Shown: positions 22,139 through 33,285, counted from the stretch's first letter. The stretch is 64,000 nt of DNA from Chrysemys picta bellii (GCF_011386835.1 NC_088795.1:104964434-105028433); one strand, 5' to 3'. A program made the numbers and translations. Notes: generated by a model from the letters alone, not told the origin.

Positions 22139-22600
22139 TGTTACATCCCTAATGACTGGAAGGTTGGGGCTATCCAACCCTGATTACAGAGTGAGCTTTA
22201 CCTGAGAAGGATCTGGTGATTCCAGTATAAAAGCAGCGAGATGCTGCAGGAAAGGGAGAAGTCCAGGGAACAGTGGATATGCCTGGCAGAGTAAAAAGGC
22301 TCCCGAGTCAGCAGCAGAGAAAGCACCAGTGGTAAAGCCTGTATAGAAGGACAGACTTCAGGCAGGAGGTGTTTAGATGCAGAAAGACAGACACTCAGGG
22401 GGGAAGGGCTGTGCTCAGCTGAAACTGGGATAAGGACTCAGAGCTTATGTTCTGTTTTGAACAAAGGCTTTGTGTTATTCTGGATCATCAGGAGAAAGAC
22501 AAGGAACTGGTGCTGAGGGGCCAGGGGACCTGAGAACTAAATAAACTGGACCCCATGTGGGCAATATTTAATTTCATTTGGACTGTGTGGAGTATAAGAA
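22139..22600 (+). mobile_element. LTR-like segment with TATA box and polyA signal
   Basis: It begins TGTTACATCC immediately after the CR1, contains TATAAAAG at 22226-22233 and AATAAA at 22540-22545, and is GC-richer than its flanks. That spacing (TATA to polyadenylation signal about 310 bp) suits an LTR U3-R region. The 3' boundary is unclear and no target duplication was found. No retroviral frame is adjacent. Confidence 0.35.
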
Positions 22601-23934
22601 GCACCGAAGAAGCAGAAAACAGTAGCAGGGCATGGTAGGTCCCCTCCCCCAGTCATAAGGGGGAAGCTTCTGAGGTAGAAAGTGGCAGTAGACCCTACTA
22701 CAAGGGGCCAAAGTGAGGGGCAGATCCTCAGTTCCTTCTGGCATTGCAAAGCAGTTGTACTGCTATCCCAGCTTCTGATTCTTCCAATGTAGATGGTAAA
22801 GGCCCTCTGTATTGGCTCCCACACCACTTTATTTCCTACTGTACAGTTTAGGGAGGTGCCTGAAGAAAGCTAATGTGGCTGGGGTATCTCTATACCAAAC
22901 AAATATCCTCTAGTTTAAGAGCAACGTGGGATCAAATAGAAATGAAACAATCTCTGAGGCTGGGGGCATAAAGATGGTGAAAAGCCATGTTTGCCTTCGC
23001 TCAAGCTATGTAGAGTCCAGCTCAGGATTGGGCCCTGAATAGGAATGAAAAATCTTACAAGATGTTGACGCTTATTTAGTTTATAAATCTAACAGAGTAA
23101 TTCACAGCCTGCTTACAAATTCCTATTCAGGTCCTGCAGCGTATAAACAATATAGTTCATCAAGGTCCAGAATACTGATAAACTCACTTGTTCCCTACAA
23201 TTCAATGAAAAATCTTTCACTTCTTTCTGCCTTAGTGCTTCTCTACCCTGTTGCGATTCTGTTTCCAGAAAGACTGTCCCTGCTGTTTGGGGAAGTGTAT
23301 CTGTAATGTCTTGATCTAAGATTTCATATTCAACAGATGGCAGTCTTGGCTGTACACTTATTTTGGTTTCTCAGAGCATATCTGAGCGTTTAATCTCTCT
23401 GTCAATCACCTCCCAGCCAACAAGTTAATGTTTATCAAATATATTTATTCTTCCTTGTGTTCTCTCTCACCTTTTTGAATGCTGAAGCTCAGAACAAGGT
23501 TTGAAGGCTATGCACAGTTGCGGGATCTTTCCGAGATGAAGGCATAAGCCTATTAATTATTTAAATCACCAATAACACTGTGAAACAGTGGTAAAAATGG
23601 AGAACTTTTATAGAATTAACACATGTGGGCTCCTCAACAGAAAACACCCAAACACTTGCACTTCTGTATGTCACAGAATAGGCATTTGCACCAACTGAAC
23701 TTTTAATCCCCCAAATCAGACAGGAAATGAAGGCCAGGATCATACACTAGCTCTTTAGAGTGAGGATTGTACTTTTGTTATATGTTTGTACACGTCTAGC
23801 ACTGTCAGGTCTTCATTTAAGTTTGGGGTTCCAAGGCACTCCTGCAATACAAATAATAACTAAAATAACTAAGTGTCATGAAATGTTGCTATTATGACTT
23901 CAGTCACTGATCAGTTCAGAGGCACAACTATTAT
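22601..23934. other. No supported gene
   Basis: Unique-looking sequence; no domain, terminal repeat or RNA gene recognised. Confidence 0.5.
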
Positions 23935-24055
23935 TCTTTATAATGCAGTAGTGCCTGAGAACCCCAGTCATGGATCAGAACTCCACTGTGCTAGGTGCTG
24001 TACAAACACAGAACAAAGAGTCAATGTCCTAAAGAGCTTATAACCTAAATAAAGA
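23935..24055 (+). repeat. Ancient interspersed repeat (MIR-like)
   Basis: Contains 'tagtgcctgagaacccc', 'actgtgctaggtgctgtac' and 'aaagagcttataacctaa'. A related copy lies at 62645-62765 ('agcacctagaggccc', 'attgtgctaaatgttgtac') in the opposite orientation relative to neighbours. The class is inferred; it looks like a widespread amniote SINE-derived repeat. Confidence 0.55.
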
Positions 24056-25348
24056 CTTATATTTAATGTTGGGTGTTGCAGACTTGAAATTTTTGAAGAC
24101 ATCCATTCCATTAGGAGAAAACGGTCTCTCCAAGATCATATTACAGTTCTCACAAATCTGGACTATATTTTAAATTTCACCTTCTGAGTCTATTAGAAAA
24201 AGACAAATTAAATTCCTACAATGATCACATCATTCCCTTTCAGTTCTCCCACTGAAAGTTAGAAATGCTGACCATTTTAAGATCTGGTATTGCTTACATC
24301 TCTAATTTCCCATTCCAGCTCTCTGTCCTGTGGACGTAGAGTAATGGAGATATTGAAAACTCTTAGGCCAGCGTCTCCACTGTCTTGCACATTGTGTAGT
24401 TCAAAATGGTAACATTTTACTCCCACTTTGATTTGGTAACCTTTTACATACATTTTGTACAAGTGTAAAAGGCTATACACAGTGCCAGACAAAGGAGAAT
24501 CTGGCCCTTCACTTGTAATTTGTAGCGTCATAATTTTATTACGGTTCTCCTATCAAATAAGTATTTCAAAGCAGAGTAGACTTTGCAGCTCTGAATCTGG
24601 AGTCCTCCAGTTTGCTTTCTATGAAATTCAGTGTAACCCTAGTCACAATTTCATTACAGCTAGATTCTTTTGGCATCTCCCCACTGGTTAAATTGTAAAA
24701 AAAAGGGGGGGGAGAGAATGGGAGATAACACAACAAGAATACTATTTTTGTTGTATAATTTACAATCTGAATCCAATTTTGACAGAGATGTCTTGTCTGA
24801 TGAGGTCTAGAACTTTGACTTGAAACTACTTTTGTGATTCCAATGAACATGTTGGAGGCAGGTTGGAGTGCTCTTAGACTCTCCAGTTTCTGTTTAATCC
24901 TGTGGAAACATTTAGAGTGTCACAAGATGTCTTCTTTGAATGTCAAGATTAAGAATGTAATCCTCTAAATTTTGGCCAGCACACAGATAATTTATGATTG
25001 CCTCTTTTTTGTTGTTGTTTGTTTTGCTTTTACAGCAAGAGCCAGGCTTTTCACTTTCAAATTTCAAAGAAAAACTTGTAGTGGTAACTGACATCAAGTG
25101 ATTCTGTTGATGCTAAAAGAGTGTATGTATTTGAGGGAAAGTATCAAATAAATAGCATCAAACATAGGGAAATGTCCTCTTTTTGCATTATGTAGAAGAT
25201 GAATAGACTCCTGAAACACTGACAATTACTGAAGAATATCAGGAAACTTCTTATATTGTCATATATTGTATTAGCTCATGTATGTTATAACAGGGCTCAC
25301 CTATTCAGTGAAGACCTTCCTGCATTGTGAAGCATTCCAACTATAATT
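24056..25348. other. No supported gene
   Basis: Unique-looking sequence with a 13-base A/G tract near 24700. Nothing else recognised. Confidence 0.5.
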
Positions 25349-25356
25349 ACTGCCAA

Positions 25357-25673
25357 CAGGCCCTCTCAAAGCTCCAAAAAGGCCCGGACCACTTCCAGAG
25401 TTTGAGGCCCCTAGCCATAATAAAAAAAAAAGTGACCAAAAAGAAAAAAAAAATGTCTTTTACAAAAAGCACATCTCTTATTTGCTTAAATCTGCAGCTC
25501 TAAGCTGAGAGAACGTGTCACATTTTGGTCCAATGGAATGCACATAAAAACAAGTTTCAAAACTTATCAAATGCCAAAAAATTAACAGGTGTCTAAATTT
25601 GAGGCCTCCTTTGAGCTTGAGTCCCAGGCCAAATGGCCCTCCTGAGCCCCCTCCTGCCCCCCGATTGGCCCTG
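25357..25673. mobile_element. Probable hAT-type MITE
   Basis: The ends are CAGGCCCTC and (reverse complement) CAGGGCCAAT. The flanking octamers ACTGCCAA (25349-25356) and ATTACCAA (25674-25681) match at 6 of 8 positions, which fits an old hAT-type duplication. The interior has 'tttgaggcccct' and 'tttgaggcctcc' in repeated form and A-rich tracts. No coding capacity. Confidence 0.5.
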
Positions 25674-25681
25674 ATTACCAA

Positions 25682-26052
25682 CCACTTTCTTTTTCTGTGC
25701 TCTGTTGTTCCTGCTCAAAACTACAGATGTGACATCTAAGGCTGAGAAGCGCTTGAAGCAGCTGAGGAGGAGACAAAAACTACCTTTGTACTTCCCCAGT
25801 CCTGTGCCATCCTACATCAGGATAGCCCTGTTGCGCAAATTAGAGCAACCTTAAGACTTCTGTTATTTGCATTGGATGACCATGGGCATCATAGTCACTA
25901 TAGTTGTCACAACTACACTCATTTCTTCCCACAATTCTCCTAGCACCACCTGCAAGGAGAAGAGTAACATAAGAGTTGCTATGACATCTATATTTTACCC
26001 AATGATTTTCCAGTATTCCTTTTAAGGCAGGTTTTATGCCACTGCCACTAAT
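25682..26052. other. No supported gene
   Basis: Short unique stretch between two DNA elements; nothing recognised. Confidence 0.5.
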
Positions 26053-26060
26053 CTCCTTGC

Positions 26061-26820
26061 TAGGGTTACCATATTCAAACATTTATAAAAGAGGACACTC
26101 CACAGGGCCCCGGTCCCGCCCCCAGCCATGCCCCAACTCCGCCCCTGGCCCCGCCCCAACCCCGCCCCTTCTCCAACCCCTTCCCCAAAGTCCCTGCCCC
26201 AACTCTGCCCCCTCCTCTGAGCACCCCGCATTCCCCCTCCTCCCTCCCGCTCTGATCTTGGTTGGGGGTTGCTAAGTGCTTCCCTGCTCCCCATTCGCCA
26301 CTCGCCCTGCAGCCTCTGCACCCCTCCCACCCCTGCAGCCTCTGTGACCCCTGCTCCCCCCTCGCCCTGCAGTCCCTGCACCCCCCCGCCTGCCCTGCAC
26401 CCTCCTGCCCCTGCAGCTTCTATGCCCCTGCCTGCCTTGCTCCTCCTTGCCCTGCAGCCTCTGCACCACCCCCACCCCTGCAGCCTCTGTGCCCCCTGCT
26501 CCCCACTCACCCTGCAGCCTCTGCACCCCCCCCCCCCGCCTGCCCTGCTCACCCGGCAGAGGGAGAGCTGTGGGCTCCACGTGGACTCAAACACTGTTCT
26601 GTGCTGCTCTGCGGGGGAGGGACTCTGGCTGCTAGAGGCCCCAGTGGCTGCGAGCGGCTTTCAATCAGGCCCCGCCATCCAATCAGCCGAGCCGCACTCT
26701 GCATGAGAGGAAGAGGGAAATCCCGGACATTTCTACTTGATTAGAAATCCCCCCCGGATGGCCATTTAACGCTGAAAAAGCCGGACATGTCCGGGGAATC
26801 CCGGACGGATGGTAACCCTA
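26061..26820 (-). mobile_element. hAT-type MITE, TAGGGTTACCAT family, copy 2
   Basis: The termini TAGGGTTACCAT and ATGGTAACCCTA are perfect inverted repeats. A perfect 8-bp TSD, CTCCTTGC, lies at 26053-26060 and 26821-26828. It is the reverse orientation of the copy at 16.2 kb: CCGGACATGTCCGG lies near its right end and 'aaaagaggacac' near its left. The interior is a C-rich imperfect tandem array of 'ccctgcagcctctgcacccc'-like units. Long frames on both strands (up to 186 codons, Pro/Cys- or Gly-rich) are artefacts of this array. Confidence 0.92.
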
Positions 26821-27054
26821 CTCCTTGCAGAGGAGGATCTGGCACTGTAAATTCTCATATCAGGGACTTAATTATTTGGCATAGTTCATTCATTCATTCT
26901 AAAATGTAATGTTTTTACAGTAATAGAGTAGTAATAAATAATCATGTCAGCAACCTCTATGACTATATTAATATGGTAGAACATACTGCACCTTAACTAT
27001 GTACTATACAACCATAAGATCCTGCAAGGTGCTGCCCATAATCAACGCCCACTA

Positions 27055-27168
27055 ACAGATTCATAGATTCCAAGGCAAGAAGGGACCATTGTGATCATCT
27101 AGTCTGACTTCCTGTATGACAGGTGATAGCACGTCCTCAAAAAAATTTCTAGAGCATATATTTTAGAA
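27055..27168 (-). mobile_element. CR1 LINE 3' end fragment
   Basis: 'ttcatagattccaaggcaag', 'aagggaccattgtgatcatc' and 'tagtctgacttcctgtatga' are the antisense of the CR1 3' end. The same tail occurs at 32.46 and 34.4 kb. The fragment stops at the DNA element starting at 27169. Confidence 0.85.
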
Positions 27169-27476
27169 CAGTAGCGGGCAACCTGCGGCCTGTCAGGGTA
27201 ATCCATGGAGCTGGCAGATTGCGGAGCCAGTGCTCGGGGTGGGGGCAGCACAAGGTACCCTGTGGCCCCCCCATCTAGAAGTCGGACCTGCTGCTGGCTG
27301 CTTCCAGGGCACAGCGCGGTGTCGGAACAGGTAGCAACTAGCCTACCTTAGCCAGGCAGCACCGCCAATGGGACTTTAACAGCCCAGTCACTGGTACTGA
27401 CCAGAGCCGGCACGATCCAATGCCTTCCATTCCGCGACCCAGTATTGGGTCACGACCCACAGTTTGAAAACCATTG
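27169..27476. mobile_element. hAT-like MITE of mosaic composition
   Basis: It starts CAGTAGCGGGCAACCTG and ends CAGTTTGAAAACCATTG, so the ends are hAT-like (CAGNGGT...CAA) but unlike each other. The left resembles the element at 53.2 kb and the right a CAGTGGTTCTCAAACT-type family. Candidate TSDs TTTTAGAA (27161-27168) and CATTAGAC (27477-27484) match at 5 of 8. The interior ('ggagccagtgctcggggtgg', 'gggggcagcac') is shared with the 1.85 kb element. Confidence 0.6.
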
Positions 27477-28226
27477 CATTAGACCATATTACACAGGGCA
27501 ACATTTAAAAAAGTGGACAAGTTAAAGAACACCTCTTTATACCTATACTTTTTCAGTAAATATAAGCAATAGATTTCAATGAAATTCATACTGTATCAGG
27601 AACATGTCAAACTAGAAAATTGTGTAACCAATTTTGGAGACAGTCAAAGATATATAAGCTTCATATATAATCATGAGTTCATATTTTTATATTAACATTT
27701 CATGCCAGATCCCTAACACTTTCTTAGTCCATGATATTATGCTGTTGTGCTATTTAAAATAATAAATAGGATTACATTTGCTAAAGGATTCCAGTACTTA
27801 TTATTTGGAAGAAACATATTGGCTTATTACAGTTAGCTATATTTGTGACATGAATTTCTGTAGGTTTTAATCCACTGCACGGTGTAGTACTAATACAGTA
27901 TTACAGATGGACTATTTTTCCTAAGATCTCCTAGACAGTGGAATAACCACCCTAAATAATACTTTATTATTATTAAATTAGTTTAGAATACAACCACAGC
28001 TTTTAACACAATAAATGGCACTCTCTCTGAAGTGGCTTAAGTTCACTAGGTTCATGGACACTTCTCCAAACTGATTCCAGCCTTACCTTTCCTGGTGCAA
28101 GTTATTTCAACAACAACAGAGAGAGGGGGGAGATGTATTTCCTTTCTTAATGATTTTATTCATTATACCATGCATTGTGCACCGTAGACGACATTTGTCA
28201 CCACCATATGTAGATTTTATAGCTAT
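27477..28226. other. No supported gene
   Basis: Very AT-rich unique sequence; nothing recognised. Confidence 0.5.
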
Positions 28227-28234
28227 ATCGTGTC

Positions 28235-28762
28235 CAGGGCTGGCTCCAGGCACCAGCCGGGCAAGCTCGTGCTTGGGGCGGCAGATTCCAAGAGGCGGCA
28301 TTCCGGCCACCCTTTCTCCCGCCCCCTTTTTCTTTTTGGTTTGCCGCTCCGGTCGCCCTGTAGGGGACAGCGGCGTGGAGGAGGGGAGCACCTTGCAGCA
28401 AACTTGGCAGGGCAGCCCGCGTCCCTCCCTCCCAGCCGACCGGAGCAACGCAGAGCCCTCCCGGCAAGTGGTGCGGCGGGAGGGGCCGCGTAGCGAGCGC
28501 CCCGCTGAAGCCCTGGCCGCCCCCTCTTCTCTCCCCCCCCCCCCGCTCCCTCCCCCTCGCTAGACCGGGCATGCACTCCGCTGCACATTTGCAGCACAGG
28601 GAGTCTCCCTGCACCTTGGCTCCGGCCGCCCTTTATTTTTTTTTATTTTTTTTTTGCTTTGCCGCTCCGCAGGTGTTTTGTGTGTGTGCGTGCGCTTTGC
28701 CGCTGCGGCCCTCCGCAGTTTTTTTTTTTGCTTGTGGCGGCAAAAAAGCCAGAGCCGGCCTG
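28235..28762. mobile_element. hAT-type MITE, CAGGGC family, copy A
   Basis: The ends are CAGGGCTGGCTCCAGG and CCAGAGCCGGCCTG. A perfect 8-bp TSD, ATCGTGTC, lies at 28227-28234 and 28763-28770. It shares 'gcttggggcggc' and 'ggcggcaaaaaagccagagc' with the copy at 38.6 kb. GC- and CpG-rich; several overlapping frames up to 138 codons are compositional. No transposase. Confidence 0.93.
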
Positions 28763-28770
28763 ATCGTGTC

Positions 28771-30420
28771 TGATTTTGAGGAACAGCTGCAGCTTTTCCC
28801 AACTAAGTGTTAAAGTGGATAGATTCATTCTGCAGATAAAAAGGTGGTTTAATTCAAAGCCACCTAGGGGATTTGGATGCCGAATCCCTGTTAATTTTAA
28901 TGGGAATTGGACATCCCAATCCCTTTGGTGGCTTTGAAAACCTTAGCCTAAATGGTTCATTGCACTAAATCCTCTCAGGATACGGTGATTTAGGGCAGGG
29001 AGAGTAATAGCTGAATATATAAGCCTAATTTCTATCCATCATATTGAAAAGTACCCTGTATAATTCTTGTGTGGTATAGCAGTGAATGAGGAGTCAAAAC
29101 ATCCAGGCTCTATTGCTGACTGTCACGGACTTTCTGCATGAACTCCAGTTGGTCACATCATTGATCATTGCCTCAGTTTCCGCATCTGTAAAACTGACAA
29201 TTATTTTACTCCAACTTCATTAGTCCTCCCCAGCTGAGGAGTTAAAAGGTCTTTGTGAGTGCAAAGCATAGTCACTTAGTACTGAGCCACATTCTAAAGC
29301 CCTTCCTCATTCCTTCCTCAGGTAAAATTGTTGACTCATTACTAACAATATCTGTATTTTAGAAATGCCGAATATGAACACAACAATTTAAAACACAGAC
29401 TCCACCTTTTATCCAATCTGACACCAGGGAGAGCAGAGAGTTACTGTTACCTTTAAAAAAGAAAAAAAAGAAAAAAAAAAAAGATTTTCAGGGTTATTTT
29501 TTTTTTCCTATTTTTGAAAGCATGACACACTCCCCGTTCATCTGTTCCCCTTCCTTACACTGAGAAGCCACAAAAGCCAATTAAACAACCTATAAAAATA
29601 ATCCCTTTTGGGGAACAATTTTCCCCACAAGAAGTTAAAATCTGATATCCTGGACACAAGGTTAATTACTGTAATTTAAACTCATATCAAGGGAATCTAC
29701 AACAGTGATGTTAACAACTGTACAACAAGATCTCAAGCTATCGGAAGCTTTATGGTTATTCCCCTTCTAGGTACTAATAACAGTACAGTAGACATTCTAA
29801 TCCCTATGCAGACAAGGTCTTCAATATACTGCTCTAAACAACTAAAAAACAGGCAAAATAGGCTCAGAAAGGAACTCCATACGAACTCCATACCGAATAA
29901 TTTTTATCCTTTGACACAGAGAATTTGTTTTTTTCACCTTGTTTATTCCTTCAATCTACTTTGGGGTTATTGCATAATTAACACACACATCTAGTAATTG
30001 CCTATATATTTGTCAGAACATTTTACAGTGACTCTAATTTAAATCTCTGCATGAGTAAACTGCAAGTTATCGTGAGGGGACAGTGAATCACTTTTATAAA
30101 CAGGATGCAAATACCAGACAGAAAATTTAAATGGTGAGGGTGAGATAGAGAGGTGAGAATATGCTGAGAGATACAGAGAGGCAAACAGATAAACAGTACG
30201 GAGCTATATATTTAAAGACAAACCAAATGCATTCAGATACATAGCTCTTCTGTGCAAACATATTCATACTTAGAGATACATATATTTAATACATAAGTTC
30301 TCTCTCTTTTATTGGGATCACAGGAAAATAGTTTATAGAGGAGAGTTATGTCCTTGTCACGTGCACTAATTGGAAAAGAATGTATATAAGAAATAGAAGG
30401 CTAACACAGATCTATAGATC
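28771..30420. other. No supported gene; small palindrome
   Basis: At about 28848-28940 the words 'aaagccacctaggggatt' and 'aatccctttggtggcttt' form an old inverted repeat. The remainder, including the A-rich tract near 29455-29485, shows nothing recognisable. Confidence 0.5.
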
Positions 30421-30428
30421 ATCATAAA

Positions 30429-30690
30429 CAGGGCCGGCTCCAGGGTTTTTGCCGCCCCAAGCGGCAGAAAAAAGAAAAAAAATAAAGCCGCTATCGCGAT
30501 CGGCGGCAATTTGGCGGTAGCTGTACCGCGCCGTTTTCTTCTTCGGTAGCAATTCGGTGGTGGGTCCTTCCCTCCAGGAGGGACCGAGGGACCCGCCACC
30601 GAATTGCTGCCGAAGAGCCCGACGTGCCGCCCCTTCCCCTTGGCCGCCCCAAGCACCTGCTTGCTGAGCTGGTGCCTGGAGCCGGCCCTG
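30429..30690. mobile_element. hAT-type MITE, CAGGGC family, copy B
   Basis: The ends CAGGGCCGGCTCCAGG and CCTGGAGCCGGCCCTG are a perfect 16-bp inverted repeat. A perfect 8-bp TSD, ATCATAAA, lies at 30421-30428 and 30691-30698. The interior has inverted 'gaattgctgccgaag' and 'cttcggtagcaattc'. This is the cleanest of the three copies, so probably the youngest. The 188-codon minus-strand frame across it is not a gene. Confidence 0.95.
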
Positions 30691-30698
30691 ATCATAAA

Positions 30699-32461
30699 GT
30701 GTGAATGAAAATGAGTAGTGAACTCAATTATTGAAAGAGAGCACCATTTTAGACCAAATCTACTTTCTGGACACCTGGAGAGTAAGGCAAGCATTTCCCT
30801 TTTAGATGTATGGAAAACATTCAGTGCAGTTTGGTGAACTGGCTTCAGTAGAAGTTTTGCCTGTGTCAGGATTGCAGGAGCAGGTCTTTTCAAAAGGGAA
30901 GAATGAGAAGTCACACATAAATCACCCTTCAAAGTTCACCCTGCAACTGGCACTGTATTCAACAGAAGGGTCTCCTCTTCATACATCAGCCAGTCACATT
31001 ACACCTGTAACACAGATGCAGCAAGTGACACTGCCCAAGGCATTTTCTCTAGCACTGAGGCAGCATTATGATATTTACAAAGGTACACAGCCTCTCCCCC
31101 CTCCACAGCACTCAAGCATTGAAGGCATTCTCCTTCTTTTGCAAGCTCTTGGCTCTCAAAGCAACCCTACATTTATTAACTGATGTAGAATGTAGTTTTC
31201 ATTGCTTCTATTGCTTTGTTTCCTATCCTCCTTTAATACAGCTAAGCTATGTTTGGATATAGATTCTATGGCTATCAAGACTACAGTCAATGAGCCCCTT
31301 CTTCAAAGGTTACACACGGTCAACTCTGTCTAGGAAAGCACAGAGTCACTAGTAAAGTACTGATTGTCATTAACAAAACAAAGTGATATTAAGCCTGAAT
31401 ATCACAGACCTACATCATAGCAAGACTCAAAAGCTAGTTGCAAATCCATTCTTACAAGGAAAATGCTCAATTGTAATACTCTTGAAATCCCCATTGCCTC
31501 CCACTTTCAACTGATTTTATGGCATATCGCACCACAGAAGAATCAAAAGGCTAATTCATCCCCTCCAAAAATAAAATATTTTATGGCAGTAAGGGCTTCT
31601 CTCTTAAACTTCATATTGAAATAAAAATATTTAGCAGAATCAGACAGACCAGGATTGACTTTGCTGTTTTTCTCAATAAAAGCACATCAAACTCCGAGGG
31701 AGAGAAGTAAATACTCCTAAGTGTGAAAAAAAAATCTCTTGATAAGAACAAGAGCAATAGCAAGCCCCTATACTTACATACAGATTGTTTACTTTCACAA
31801 CTGAATCACAACAAAAACTGCTTGAAGAGAATGACTATTCATTTTGCATTTCCCTTGGAGACTGTATATTTCTGAGAGACAATTGTTTATTCATTGTCTC
31901 CCGTTGCAATAACCCCATAATTTTTATAGTTAGTTATTTTTTGATCATTTAGAAAACGAATCAACCATCCAAAGACAGCCAACAAGTGTGTAGGATTTTA
32001 TATATAAAAAAATGGTGCACAATGCATAAAAATGCACTATAAAAAAGAAAAAACAATATATTTTCCTCTTTTTTCCAAGTGCATTTTTATACATTGTACT
32101 ATAATGGAAATCCGGTCAAATCTCAATGGTATATTAAATGATCAAAAATTGAATCCGACACAAAATTTATTCTTGCTAGATGAAGCATGAATTCATATGC
32201 TACCATTTGTTTACTTATTTTAGGGAATATTTTTTTAAAAGAGTCAAAGGAAATGTTACTATGAATAATGTGATTCACAAATTCTTTACCTGTTTACATA
32301 ATTATTTCTTCTGAAACATCAGGATTGCTTTGGAAAGCAAGATTAACAGTAGTAATTTGAAATGATTTTGATAAGAGATCAAATAAACAGTCCTCTGCAA
32401 CTGTTAGTTGTGATCCGCCATGTTCCAAAGAATATGGTTCTGCCAACCTTCACTATGTCTA
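30699..32461. other. No supported gene
   Basis: Unique-looking AT-rich sequence apart from the inverted repeat at 31937-32150. The 125-codon frame at 30806-31183 has no recognisable domain. Confidence 0.5.
31937..32150. repeat. Fold-back repeat, possible AT-rich MITE
   Basis: The outer arms 'ttttttgatcattta' (31937-31951) and 'taaatgatcaaaaatt' (32135-32150) are inverted copies. The inner arms 'gtgcacaatgcataaaaatg' (from 32015) and 'catttttatacattgtac' (to 32099) are also inverted, with a few mismatches. Two sets of matching arms suggest a palindromic DNA element. Confidence 0.6.
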
Positions 32462-32708
32462 TTCATAGATTCCAAGGCCAGAAGGGACCATTGTGAACAC
32501 CTAATCTGACCTAACCATAGAAATTACCAAAAATAATTCCTAGAGCATATCTTTTAGAACAGCATCCAATCTTGATTTTAAAATAGCCAGCGATGGAAAA
32601 TCCACCATGACCCTTGATATATTGTTCTAATGGGTAATTACTTTCACTGTTAAAAATTTGTGCTTCATTTCCAATCTGAATTTGTCTAGCTTCTACTTCC
32701 TTCCATTG

Positions 32709-32856
32709 TATCAGAGGGGTAGCCATGTTAGTCTGAATCTGTAAAAAGCAACAGAGGGTCCTGTGGCACCTTTGAGACTAACAGAAGTATTGGGAGCATA
32801 AGCTTTCGTGGGTAAGAACCTCACTTCTTCAGATGCAAGGCCTTGCATCCATTGGA
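32709..32856 (-). mobile_element. PLE fragment inserted in CR1, 15-bp TSD
   Basis: It contains 'gcaccttt-gagactaacag' and 'agcataagctttcgtgggta', the same terminal region as the PLE copies at 8.6 and 38.0 kb. A perfect 15-bp TSD, TACTTCCTTCCATTG, flanks it (32694-32708 and 32857-32871). At one end an 18-bp perfect palindrome, 'gatgcaaggccttgcatc' (32832-32849), suggests fold-back synthesis. There is no coding sequence. Confidence 0.9.
32794..32832 (-). ncRNA. Hammerhead-ribozyme-like motif with intact core
   Basis: Read on the minus strand the order is CTGAAGA, a stem-II hairpin (GTGAGG...ACCCAC, with a mismatch), GAAA, a two-base-pair stem III (GC-TTAT-GC) and TC. This matches the hammerhead core CUGANGA / GAAA / UH, including the very short stem III reported for PLE hammerheads. 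I could not find a convincing stem I in the flanks, which are interrupted by the palindrome. The family call is from motif order; self-cleavage is untested. Confidence 0.5.
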
Positions 32857-33285
32857 TACTTCCTTCCATTGGAAACTGTTATAGCTTTTTCTGCTAAACT
32901 GAAGAGCCCATTATTAAATATCTGTTCCCCCATGTAGATACTCAGACTAATCAAGGCACCTTTTTACCTTCTCTTTTTTAAGCTAGAGAAGATTGATCTC
33001 TTTGACTCTATCCCTAGAAGGCATGCTTTGTAATCCTTTAAGCATTCTTGTGGCTCTTCTCTGAACCCTTTCCAAGAAGGATGTTGATAAATTGAACTGT
33101 GGGCACCAAAACTGGACACAGTGTTCCAAAAGTGGCCACACGAACACAGAATATAGAGGTAAAAATTTCTCTACTCTTACTTGAGATTCCCCTGTTTATG
33201 CATCCCAGGATTGCATTTGCTCTTTTGGCAGCAGTGTCAGTGGGAGCTCATGTTCAGCTGATTATCCACCATGACCTGCACATTT

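Larger units (their letters stand above)
32462..33285 (-). mobile_element. CR1 LINE 3' fragment, split by PLE piece
   Basis: Antisense CR1: the 3' tail 'tcatagattccaaggccaga' at 32462, then 'aaaactggacacagtgttcc' and 'cccctgtttatgcatcccag', equivalent to the ORF2 C-terminal text LEYCxQFW and PGxINRG. A 148-bp insertion lies at 32709-32856. The copy is 5'-truncated near 33285. Confidence 0.88.

Noticed and set aside
26034..26744. Long Pro/Cys- and Gly-rich open frames on both strands
   Set aside because: They are translations of a C-rich minisatellite inside a MITE with exact termini and TSD.
28107..28614. Several overlapping frames of 80-138 codons in a GC-rich block
   Set aside because: The block is a MITE with a perfect 8-bp TSD; the frames overlap on both strands and have no domain.
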